A DNA stretch of 64,000 nt from Balamuthia mandrillaris (lineage: Eukaryota > Discosea > Longamoebia > Balamuthiidae), in the NCBI GenBank assembly GCA_031835245.1, contig JAVKOQ010000069.1, positions 124,001 through 188,000 of the forward strand, written 5' to 3'. Below, piece after piece: positions 1 through 9,649 of the stretch. The translations under genes and the position numbers were made by a program. The notes below the pieces were generated by a model. That model was not told the origin of the DNA. It was given only the letters and a program-made list of their open reading frames with translations, and searched no databases. How positions within the stretch are numbered: position 1 is the stretch's first letter; every line of letters begins with the position of its first letter.

Positions 1-1810
1 GATAGGAGCCGTGGAAGACATATTTGTTACAGTCTTTTCTTCACCGCTTTGTCCTAGAGCGGAAGAGGAAGAGGGAGAAGCTTGAAGAGCAAGATAAGAA
101 GCAAAAGAATGTTGCTCTTGAGGTGGTTGCTGTGGATGCTGTTGTTGGCTCCAACAAGGTTCTGTTTCTTGTTGTTGTTGTTGCTGCTGCTGTCGTAGTA
201 GCAGTTGGTAATAAAACCTGGCTTCCTCTTCACCTTCACCGCGGTCGTTGCCTGCTTCTTCTCTCTTGGTCGAGGGATCACAGCTGAACCGAACGGTGCG
301 AACGGAGGAGGAGGAGGAGGCGGTGGGGGAGGCGGGGAGAGAGCAGGAGGTGGCGCTGCCCTCAGCCGAGGAGGAATGGGGCGACCAGGTGTGCCAAGGG
401 TTGCTGTTCTTGCGCTTGGGCACGGACCGTTGCTGTTGCTGAAAGGAGGAGGAGGAGGGGAGGGCTCCCCAACTGTTGCGAGAGGAGGAGGCGCCGCCTT
501 CGGAGGGAGAAGAGGCCAAGGGGCTCTGTCCGCGTTGGTGACCGGCAGCGAGCGCGCCACCGAGTACTTGCTGTTGTGAGGAGAGTCGCTTCTTGAACAC
601 GACCGCTGCCGCGTTACTTCTTTCTCCGTTGTTGTTGTGGTTACTAATGGTTATTTATATTATTTAAATGAAGTTATAATTAGTATATATCAATAATAAA
701 CAGTTTTTAAGCGAGGGATAAGCGAAGCACAGCAAAGAGCCGAATGAGAGAGAGAGAGAAGAGAAAAGTTTAAAAGAACAAGGAGCGATCAATGTTTGCA
801 AGAAGAACAAGAAGAACAAGAACAAGAAGTGGAAGAAAACAAACAGAGAAGGAAAAAAACAAACAGAGAAGAAAAAAGTACCTTAAAAACTCGCCAGAGT
901 CTCTCCAACTCTCCTCGCCAAAGGCCTCCAAGGAAGACAAGGAGGATGAATATGAGGAGGAAGAGGAGAAGGAGGGTGAATAGGACTCGGAATCACTATT
1001 TACAAAGGAGTGTTCGTCATCGCTGTCCGTTTCTATCCCTCCTTCTTCCTCTCCTCCTCCTACGGAGGTCTCGCCAGGGGCCTTCTTGGTAAACCGTTTT
1101 CTACGAACGCCGCTCGAGAAAGAGATATGAGCATTGCGAAGTTGAAACGATGGACCGGCTTTGGGCTCACCGTCGTCGGAGGAAGACGGATAGGGAGCGG
1201 AATGATGTTGAGGAAGAGGTTGATGAGGGGCATGCTGAGGAGGAAGAGGAGGAAGCGGTTTTTTGGGTTGTGGGAACTGGCGTTGCCCTTGGAGCGGAGT
1301 CCGAACGCTTCCTTCGTTCCTATCGGGTCTGTTGTTGACAGGAGGAGGAGTGGGTCTGTTGTTGTTGTTGTTGTGGTTGTGGGTGGTGTTCGAATGGACC
1401 GCGTGGACAGGTTTTGCGGTAGGGGAAAGAGGAGTAGGACGAAGAGCAGCAAAGTAAGCAGAGGTTGGGGTGGGAGCAGAGGAAGAAAAAATTTGGTGGG
1501 TTGCGTCCAGAGAGGAGAAGGAAGGCGGGGAGGCGGGTGAACGGACAGGAAAGCCAGGAGAGGCCGGGCAGGACCTCTCCTCACCTTTGGGGCGAGAGAA
1601 GATGAAAGCGGCTCCGTGCTGAGCGGGGTTGGAGCTGCTGCTTGGAACGTCGTTGACGGAAAGGGCCGCTTCCACGGAACGGCGAAAGCCCACCGGGGAT
1701 TGAGGCAGGGAGACGGCGCCCGAGGAATGGGAGTGCAAGAAGGGGATTCTTCGGAGGGCGTTGGTCTTCTTTTCCTTCCTGGGGAGCTGAGGAGAGCCGT
1801 AAGGGTTCAT
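1..1810 (-). CDS. Proline/serine-rich protein of unknown function, 3'-truncated by window edge
   Basis: I do not recognise this protein. Translation most likely starts at the ATG at 1810 (MNPYGSPQLPRKEKK); the open frame extends further upstream but without an ATG. Exon 1 runs to about 882 and ends at a GTACTT donor. The frame resumes at about 591 after a TTCAAG acceptor, giving EFLR joined to SDSPHNSKYS. The product is low complexity: Ser/Pro-rich blocks, a His/Asn run followed by PPP clusters, an acidic patch (TDSDDEHSFVNSDSES), then in exon 2 a run of about ten prolines and a basic segment. No membrane span or folded domain is apparent, since the hydrophobic stretches in the extended frame lie inside the intron. 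The proline-rich stretches could bind SH3, WW or profilin partners, but this is speculation. The lower end is cut by the window, and a further intron may exist below 250. Confidence 0.5.
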
Positions 1811-2204
1811 CTGGGGGAGAGGAGAGCAGTTCCTATCCTTCTCCAAAGGAAGGCAAGGAAAGCAAGATGTAAAAAAGAGGAGGCCTGCAGCACAGATCGG
1901 TCTCAACGGCTCTGAGGCTGTTCGCTCTGAATCGATTGCAACAGCACCTAAACCAAGGAAGGACGGTTTGCCTGTGGCTGAGGCTTTTTTTTCTGGGATT
2001 CAAGCTCAACTTTTTTTTAGACTTTTTGTTCCCTTTGGATGCTCAGCCGATAAACGGATGTTCTCTGCTTTCTTTTTCTTGCTTGGCGAATCGTTTCGGC
2101 CTTGGTGGTGTCCGTTGCGAAACAATACCTAACTTGGAAGGTGTGCACCGTTTTAGGGCATTGATTTTTTCACAGGTGCACGCCTAGTGTAGAACTTTTG
2201 CACA

Positions 2205-2271
2205 TGCTCTGTAGCTCAGTTGGTCAGTCTGACATACCACGGAGGTTGTTGGTTCGAACCCAACCAGAGAA
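2205..2271 (+). tRNA. tRNA-like sequence lacking a normal anticodon arm (tRNA pseudogene or relic)
   Basis: The internal RNA polymerase III promoter is intact. The A box reads TAGCTCAGTTGG and the B box reads GGTTCGAACCC. The T arm folds perfectly (GTTGG, loop TTCGAAC, CCAAC). The acceptor stem pairs 6 of 7 positions (TGCTCTG with CAGAGAA). A T6 tract, the usual Pol III stop, follows at 2277. However, the element is only about 67 nt long. The middle cannot form a 5-bp anticodon stem with a 7-nt loop, and the D stem lacks its 3' strand. No anticodon can be assigned. It is best read as a decayed tRNA, or a tRNA-derived transcript, rather than a working tRNA. Confidence 0.6.
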
Positions 2272-2276
2272 GATAA

Positions 2277-2282
2277 TTTTTT
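2277..2282 (+). terminator. T6 tract, likely Pol III terminator of the tRNA-like element
   Basis: Six consecutive T residues lie five bases after the end of the tRNA-like fold, the usual position for RNA polymerase III termination. Confidence 0.5.
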
Positions 2283-2379
2283 CTAAATTATCCGTTTTAC
2301 GTTATTTTGTAGACATTTTTGATTTTTTATTGGAGGTAGATCGATGACTTTTGTGATCGTGCTATTTTTTTTGTGCGTA

Positions 2380-2385
2380 GTCGAC
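2380..2385. promoter_or_regulatory. GTCGAC palindrome upstream of the ABC transporter gene
   Basis: The site reads AGTCGACAAAC and lies about 290 bases before the ABC transporter ATG. It is one of ten intergenic copies of GTCGAC in the window. A (CT)n tract at about 2481-2515 lies between this site and the gene. Confidence 0.35.
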
Positions 2386-2479
2386 AAACTAACCGAAACA
2401 AAAGAAAGGAAAGGTATTTTGCGGGGAATGAAAGCAGAGAGCGGCCACGAGTAGCGATTGACTGGTCGGTTGCTACCTT

Positions 2480-2519
<40 letters not shown>

Positions 2520-2676
2520 GTGCACTAACCACGCAGAGAGAACCTTTTACTTAATTATTTTATTTTATTTTTTTTTGTTTTCGCTCTCTCATTTTTTTTT
2601 TCGTCTCCAATCGAACGCTCATCAACCAAACCCAAAGCCCGCCACACAACACATTTTTTTTGTTAAACAAAATAAC

Positions 2677-3449
2677 ATGGATGCCTACGAACAATCGAAG
2701 AGAGACTTGATCCGCTCCCTGCTACCCTTTCAACAAAGGCTCAAAAACCTGCCCATCATCATCTTCTACAAATACCTTTACGAAAATGACAAGTCGCTGC
2801 TCGTGCGGGGCCTCATTGTCAACTACATCTTGCCCATGATCCTAGAGATTCTTCCCTTTTGGTTCGTTGAGCAAAGAAAACAACTATCTTTTCGCATTCA
2901 ACCCTTTTCTCTTCTCTCGTTCCTTGTCTCTCTTCTCATTCCCTCTTCTCCTTGGCGTTCTCGTTCTCTTCTCTTCATCGTGTTCTTCTTCTTCTTGTTG
3001 TTGTTGTTGTTGTTCTTCTTCAACTTCTTCTTCTTGTTCTTCTTCTTCTTCTTCTTCTGCTTCTTCTTGTTCTTCTTGTTCTTCTTGTTCTTCTTCTTCT
3101 TCTTCTTCTTCTTCTTCTCTTCGCTTGTGTTCCCTTGTCTGCTAACACGAGAGCTTTTGTAGGTGGGTGTCAAGTCGAAAGTTAGGCAATAGACTCCGCA
3201 AGACTCGCATCAAGCTCAATCACAACATGGTTCTCTCTCTCTCTCTCTCTTCTACTCCTTCGCACAGTTTGCTAACACGAAGCGAACCTTCAAATGAATA
3301 GGTGACAGGAAAAGAATTTAGAGGTTCAGTTGTTTTGGAGTTCCTCGTCTTGACCATTTTTCATGCTCTTCTCGATACGCTGAAGCGCCACCTGAAAAAC
3401 CGAGTTGTATCCTGATTTAATGCTCTCATTTACTGTTTCTCTCTCCCTC

Positions 3450-3486
<37 letters not shown>

Positions 3487-4082
3487 GCATTCCTTAGCGT
3501 TGCATTCTTTCTTCTTTTCGTTCAACAACAAAATCAATAGGCATTGGAGAATCGTTTCTTGATAAGACGGTTGGTGTTTGAGCGGTTGCTCTACAGCGAG
3601 ATGGGCGCTTTCGAGAAGCTCAGCTCACTCGATATTGAGTACAGAATATCAGCTGATATCAGTCAAACCCTCAATTTTTTCACCTTTACACTTCCGCAAA
3701 TCATGGGCTCTCTCTACGCTTTTGGTGAGCTTTTGTTGTCTCACTCCTCCCCTATTGTTCATATTTCTTTTTGCGTCGCTTATCGCTTTTCTGTCTTTGA
3801 AAAAAAGTTCGAGAAGGCTTTGAACTTTGGTACAGCCGAAAGAATGTCGATCCATTGGCATTGGCTCATCCCATAGTGGTGGGAATTGTTCGCAAGATCA
3901 TGGGCTACATCAAGTATCACTTTGTGGAGAAAAAGGAACGAGATGTCATCCATAAGACCAGAACAAAAATGTCTCGCCTGGTGACCAACGCTTTGGATGG
4001 TTTGGCAGACATTCAAGTAAATAACTTGCAGCAGCAACAACTTGAATTGTTAGACAAAATGATAAGTATGTTCCTTTTGGGC

Positions 4083-4115
<33 letters not shown>

Positions 4116-4785
4116 TTTGTTTGTTTGTTTGTTTGTTTGTTTGTTTGTTTGTTTGTTTGTTTGTTTGTTTGTTTGTTTGTTTGTTTGTTTGTTTGTTTGT
4201 TTGTTTGTTTGTTTGTTTGTTTGTTTGTTTGTTTGTTTGTTCGTTTGTTTGTTTGTTTGTTTGTTCGTTTGTTTGTTCGTTCATGGAAACGTGTTCCTAC
4301 AAACTCACTAACTATTTGTGTCCCAGAAATGGAACTGAACAACTCGCTTGGATTCAAGTCGATGGTAGCCAAGACGTGGAATCTCTTCAGTCATAGGAAC
4401 GTTCTAGAGTTTGTCGCAGAGATATATGTTGTGCATAAGGTCTTTATTTCCTTCTGCTACCAGTTTGGTCATTTGGTTTAGATTCCATTTTGAGTTTTAC
4501 TAATGCCATTAAACAGGTGATGCAGCGGCAACAAATCAGTCACGAAAGGTATGGAAAGATCCAGCACGACATTAACCGAGTTATGTACGTATTTTTTTTT
4601 AAACAAAACGCGTCTTGTCTTTTGTTAACTTGGTTTTTTGAACAGTCAATTAGCAAAACGCGTTTATGGTTTGCTGCGGATAACACGGAATATGTTAGAG
4701 TTTCAACAAGAAGTAGTGGAGTTGGTTAACATACCCAATTTTCTAGAAGAAGATCGAAAGCTGAAAACGTATTCCCTCCTCCCTG

Positions 4786-4822
<37 letters not shown>

Positions 4823-6917
4823 CACTCGCTTTTTCTAACTGTAACGTTTAGTATTGGTGAAGAGTTTAAAGAACTGCGCATAAAAAACCTTTTGTTCTCC
4901 TACAAGGATGACACGCCGCCTGCTTTAGACTTTTATGGCACTATCACTGTAATTAATTCCGCTGCTCTCTTCTTTTTCTTCAGTACTTTCGTTTACTCAT
5001 AGTGTGTTCAGTTTGAAGCAGGAAAGCATTATGCGCTAATTGGTCAAAACAGATCCGGCAAGTCTACGCTTTGTAAACTCATCTGCAAGCTCTATCAACC
5101 GCAGTTGGGCAGCATCAGCATCAACGGACTTAGCTATGAGGATATCTCTCGTATTTCTTTGAGGCGCTACATCACTTATCTCTCTCAGAAGCCGTTCTTG
5201 TTTCCTGGAACCATTCGAGACAACATTCGCATTGGCAATCCCAATGCTACAGAAGAAGAAGGTTTCTTTTCTTCTCTCTTTCTTTATTCTCCTTCTTCCT
5301 ATTCTGATCATTGTTGCATTTTCCTCGGCCTTCTCTGTTTAGTCTATCAAGCGGCATTAGCAGCAGGAGTGTTTGCCTACGGCAGCACAGACCTTGACGA
5401 CGTGGAAGGGTTTGACCACTTCGCCTCCTACCACAGCACAAGCTCTTTGTTCGGACGTGTCGGCAAAAGAGCGGACGGCCGTTTGTCGACCGCCCCGACA
5501 ACGAAAACATCGGAGGGAATGCGTCGTTCCGTTTCAATGGGCGACATTGCTTCTCTTCACAGAAAACGCAACACAACTGGAAGCGGTGGAGGAGTGGATG
5601 GCGTTCCGCCACTTCGCTTAGATACAATCTCCAAGTTTCGTTCGTTGACTGCTTTATCCCCTAGATACACTCTTGTACGATATCTTCTTGTTCTTCTTCT
5701 TCTTCTTCTTCTTCTTCTTCTTCTTCCTCTTTGAACATTTTTATTCAAACGTAATTTTTCTACTCTACAGCCAATACCGGAAGAAGAAGAAACAGAGAAC
5801 AAAGAATCAACTGTAAATAGCGATCGAACATCTGCCAATAACAATAAGAACAAAGATAAAGAAAAGGAAGAGGAGGAGGAGGAGCAACAACAACAAAACA
5901 ACGACGAAGAAGAAGACAGAGCAACGCTGGAGGAAATCGAGAAGTTCATCGAGGAGCGCGAACGACGCGAACGCCAAATGGAGGAACTGCGCGAGAAGGA
6001 GGAGATGGAGGAGAGCGAGGAGAGCAACAAGCACCAGCCCCTCCTCTATCGCGCCGCCAGTTTTATGTGGGAGGCCGAAACCGACGTGCACAGCTATTAC
6101 GCCAAGAAGAAGGACAAGAAGAAGAAAAAGAAGAAGAAGCTCAAGCATCAGCAACTGAACGACTCTGACTCTTTGTCCTCTCCCTCTTCCTCCTCTTCCC
6201 CTTCTTCTTCCAACTTCACCTCTTCCTCCAATTTTTCTTCGTTCTCCTCGTTCGCCTCCTCGCTGTTGGACATGAAACTGACCTCGAGGGGAGGGAACGT
6301 GTCGGGAGGGTTCGCGCAGAGCATCGCGCTGGCGAGGGTCTTTGTGAAGACGGACGCCAAGATCATCATTTTGGACGAGGCGCTCAGCCAGATGGATGCC
6401 TTCAAGAAGAGGGACATCATCTATCCGGCCTTGATGGAGTTTGTGAATCGGTGGGGCATGACCTTGATTGTTGTCTCGCATGATCTTCCCAGGTATCGTC
6501 TTTTTCTTTCCTTCTTTCTTTCTTTGTTGCTTGCACTAAACGGTGGGAAAAAAAAACAGCATACAAGGCATGGATAAGATCTATGTGCTGCACTTAGGCA
6601 AATTGGTGCATGCCGGCACGCACGAGGAGTTGATGAACGACAACGCGGAGCTCTACATGCAACTTGTGGGTCCGGGCAACAACAACCCAACAAGCCCTCG
6701 TGGCAGCATCAGCGGAAGCAGCGGCGGGGAAGGAAAGGAAGGGGACAATATCAGAAGACATCGCAGATATCACAGCATTACTACTCCGCGACGGGCTTCT
6801 TTCACAAGCGGCAGCAGCAGCAGCACCGGTGGAGAGGGAAATGGAGAAGAAAACGACAAGGAGGGGGAGGAGGAACATCCATCAGCGGAGACAGAAACGG
6901 AGAATAGTCAAAGCTGA
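2677..6917 (+). CDS. ABC exporter (membrane domain plus one ATPase domain) with a long insertion in the ATPase
   Basis: About a dozen exons encode one membrane domain followed by one nucleotide-binding domain. N-terminal exons start at ATG 2677 and carry hydrophobic spans (for example LVRGLIVNYILPMILEIL and VVLEFLVLTIFHALLDTL), then a cytoplasmic helix-rich part with LDIEYRISADISQTLNFF. The ATPase domain has Walker A GQNRSGKST (about 5045), a Q-loop in YLSQKPFLF, an atypical signature VSGGFAQSIALAR (about 6300), Walker B with catalytic Glu in IIILDEALSQMD and an H-loop in VVSHD. Catalytic residues are therefore present. Between Q-loop and signature sits an insertion of roughly 250-300 residues: Gly/Ser-rich, then Glu/Gln-rich coiled-coil-like, then a Lys run and a Ser run. 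A Ser/Glu-rich tail follows. Introns hold (TTC)n, (TG)n(TTTG)n and (CT)n tracts. The family is certain, the substrate unknown. The layout is a half-transporter, which would need to dimerise. Confidence 0.85.
2977..3118 (+). repeat. TTC/TTG-rich tract in ABC transporter intron
   Basis: An imperfect run of TTC and TTG triplets fills most of the first intron. Open frames across it (poly-Phe, poly-Leu, poly-Ser) are artefacts. Confidence 0.85.
4084..4280 (+). repeat. (TG)n followed by (TTTG)n microsatellite in ABC transporter intron
   Basis: About 14 TG dinucleotides pass directly into roughly 42 TTTG tetranucleotides, with four C-for-T substitutions near the 3' end (TTCG units). It lies inside an intron whose acceptor is the CCCAG before 4327. 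Confidence 0.9.
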
Positions 6918-7001
6918 ATAACACCTGATGGCAAAGAGCTTTTCTTGTTCGTTTTCTTTCTTTTCATTGTTGTTTAAGGCACCACCTTAACCCGTTCCGG
7001 T

Positions 7002-7037
7002 CCAATCAGGAATCAAACAGCTGTTCAAACTGACCAA
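7002..7037 (+). promoter_or_regulatory. Two CCAAT boxes upstream of the amine oxidase gene
   Basis: CCAAT occurs at 7002 and 7033, 145-180 bases before the amine oxidase ATG, in the same orientation and 31 bases apart. This is typical CCAAT-box placement for a Pol II promoter, but it is an inference from sequence only. Confidence 0.35.
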
Positions 7038-7181
7038 TGGAAATTCAAACCTCTCAAATTTCGTTTAACTTTCGCGTAAATTTAAATTATACCCTAATAT
7101 AGATATAATATTTGATTCGTCAGATTTTCTCCGACAGAAAAAAAAAAAGAGAAAAGAAAGACAAACAAAAAAGAAAAGAGG

Positions 7182-9470
7182 ATGAGCGACGAGACCATTG
7201 ATTGTATAGTCGTTGGGGCTGGCCTTGCCGGCCTGCGAACTGCTTTGTCCCTTGTTGAAAACGGCCATTCCGTTTTGGTCTTGGAAGCACGAGAGGTATC
7301 CATCTTTTTTTTTTTCAGCAGCAAAAAACAAAAAGATTTCGTTTTCGCTACGTTTTTTTTTTGATTCGAATGCAGAATTTTATTTTTTTCAATCCATGAT
7401 GACCCAACTATGTTGTTTTTTTTTTTTTTGTATAGCGAGTTGGTGGACGAACATGTACCGTGAATGTTGGCGGCGAATATTGGGACATGGGAGGGACGTG
7501 GATCGGCGCCAAGCAACCCAACGTCACCCGCTTGCTGGAACGGTTCGGCATTCAGACGTACTCGCAGTACGATGAGGGCAAGCACATACTCTCCATCCAC
7601 GGCAAGAAGGTCCTTTACACTGGAAACATCTCCTCGTTGAACAGTGACTATGAGGAGCTTGACAAAGTGGTTGCTGAGTGGGACAAACTTATGCTTGAGG
7701 TTCTCCCCTCTCTTGTTCTCCTTCTTTATCTGCTCTTAGTCCTGTTCTCCTGCTTCTTCTGCTTCTGCTTCTGCTTCTTCTGCTTCTTGTTCTCCTTCTT
7801 GTTCTTGTTCTTCATCTTGTTCGTGTGTTTCTTCTTCTTCTTCTTCTTCTTCTTCTTCTTCTTCTTCTTCTTCTTCTTCTTCTTCTTCTTCTTCTTCTAT
7901 TGGCTGGCTTGTTCTTGTTCTTGTTCTTCTTCTTCTTTTCGTTGTTGTTCTTGTTCTTGTTCTTCTTCTTCTGACTCTATATCAATGAACAGGTTCCGTT
8001 GGAACGTCCTCAAGACGCGATTAAGGCGGAGGAGTGGGACGCCATCAGCATGGCTCAGTGGGAAAAGGATAACATGAAAAACGACGCGGCTATACATCTT
8101 CTTAACTTCATCATTCGCACTGTGTTCGCTTCGGAGCCTTCACAAATTTCATTTTTGTTTTTCCTCTGGTTCTTACGGTCTGGTAAGTAGCAACGTCATC
8201 CCTTTTTTCTGTTGTTCTCGCGCTTTCCCTCTCTGTCTTATTCTCTTGTGTCTTCAATTATTGATCGAATATTTGTTTGTGTTGGCGAATAGGACACGGT
8301 TACACTTGTCTATCGGACATTCGTGGCGGAGCCCAACAATCCAAAGTTGTAGGCGGAGCGCAAAGTATAAGTGATGCCATGGCCATGTACGTTCATATCT
8401 CCTGTTTAAAATCCTTTCGTTTCGCGGCCTTGTTTTAATCCGCCTATCTCTTCTTTTTTTGAACAGTGAATTGGGAACAAGAGTCTTGTTAAATGCTCCT
8501 GTACGCAAAATCTTCCAGTGGGATGGAGGTGTTGTTGTTCATTCTGATATTGGTGTATTTAGGGCTAAATACGTAGTTGTTGCCATTCCTGTACGTAGTT
8601 TCTCTATTTCTTTTTCGAAGCTGAAACATTTTCCTTTTTCTTTGTTTTGCATTTCTGATCCCTTTCTCTTCAAAGCCACAATTGGCGGGTGCTATAACGT
8701 ACGAACCAGGCCTTCCGGGTATGCGCGACCAACTCACGCAGCGCATGCCTATGGGCTGCGTTATCAAGGTTTGCTTTCTTTACCTCCGCCCTTTCTCAAG
8801 AGTTCTCTAGCCTGTTTGTTCTTTTGTCTTTCTTACTGTTATGCTTTTTACAGGTTTATGCAATTTATTCGCGGCCATTTTGGAGAGAAAAGGGATTCAG
8901 CGGGGAAGTATTAACCACCTCTCCTCCTTGCTGCCTCTACTACGACGCCACCGGTCCCGACTCTTCCTCTTCTTCCTCTTCTTCCTCCTCGTCCTCCAAA
9001 GCTGCTTTAGTCGGTTTTCTCGCCGGTGATGCCGCCGTCAAATGGAGCGGAAGAGAGGAGGAACTTTATGACACCGTCAAACAGCAGTTGGCTGAATTAT
9101 TTGGAGAGGAGGCCGGTTCGCCGCTGCAAATCATTCACAAGGATTGGTTATTGGAACCCTGGTCTAGGGGATGTTATGTTGGTGTGATGTCTACTGGCAT
9201 GCTTTCTTCCTTTGGAAAAGGTTTCTTTGCTTCTCCTTATCCTCGGCTACCCCCTCCATCTTTACTTATCAATTTTATTTATGAAACAAAAAAACCACAG
9301 CATTGAGAGAACCGGTGGGAAGAATCCATTGGGCGGGCACTGAGACGGCAACGCGTTGGGTGGGATACATGGAGGGAGCGCTGGAGTCCGGCGAGAGAGC
9401 TGCCACTGAACTACATGACTTGCTCGCGATCGAGGAACGCAAGAGCTATTCCTACTCTGCCAAGCTGTAG
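7182..9470 (+). CDS. Flavin-containing amine oxidase (monoamine oxidase-like)
   Basis: It would oxidise an amine to an aldehyde using FAD and oxygen. The N-terminal dinucleotide-binding motif is [17 protein letters not shown], followed across the first intron by ARE-RVGGRT, the classic amine-oxidase FAD signature. Later exons carry [12 protein letters not shown], the substrate-domain segment [17 protein letters not shown], and the C-terminal FAD motif [18 protein letters not shown]. The segment [15 protein letters not shown] aligns with the SGGCY segment of animal MAO that carries the Cys covalently linked to FAD, so a covalent flavin is plausible here. Eight exons; one intron holds a long TTC tract (about 7740-7960). 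A poly-Ser stretch of about 12 residues interrupts the substrate domain (8961-8996). No C-terminal membrane anchor like that of mammalian MAO is seen, since the protein ends soon after the FAD motif ([14 protein letters not shown]). Family call is firm, substrate unknown. Confidence 0.88.
7740..7960 (+). repeat. (TTC)n-rich tract in amine oxidase intron
   Basis: An uninterrupted TTC run occupies about 7829-7897, flanked by imperfect TTC/TGC/TTG triplets. It is pyrimidine-rich on the sense strand of the host gene. Confidence 0.9.
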
Positions 9471-9649
9471 AAGCATAACGAGTTCCTTTCCTTTCCTTTC
9501 CTTTTTTTTTTTCACTCTTCTTTCTTTCTGTTTTTCTTTTGTCACAAAGACGTCTTCTTTTTTGTTTTCTGCTTTTTCTTTTGTTAAAAAAAAGACTTCT
9601 TTCTTATTCGATCACATGTTTTTTTTTAATCTCACCAACTAACACACAC

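Noticed and set aside
4084-4280. Direct repeat array considered as CRISPR
   Set aside because: The unit is 4 bases with no unique spacers, in a eukaryotic intron.
3855-4481. Repeated Cys-Leu-Phe-Val frame and antisense Thr-Asn-Lys-Gln frame
   Set aside because: The TTTG tetranucleotide in an intron reads as a 4-residue periodic peptide in each frame. It is not a protein repeat.
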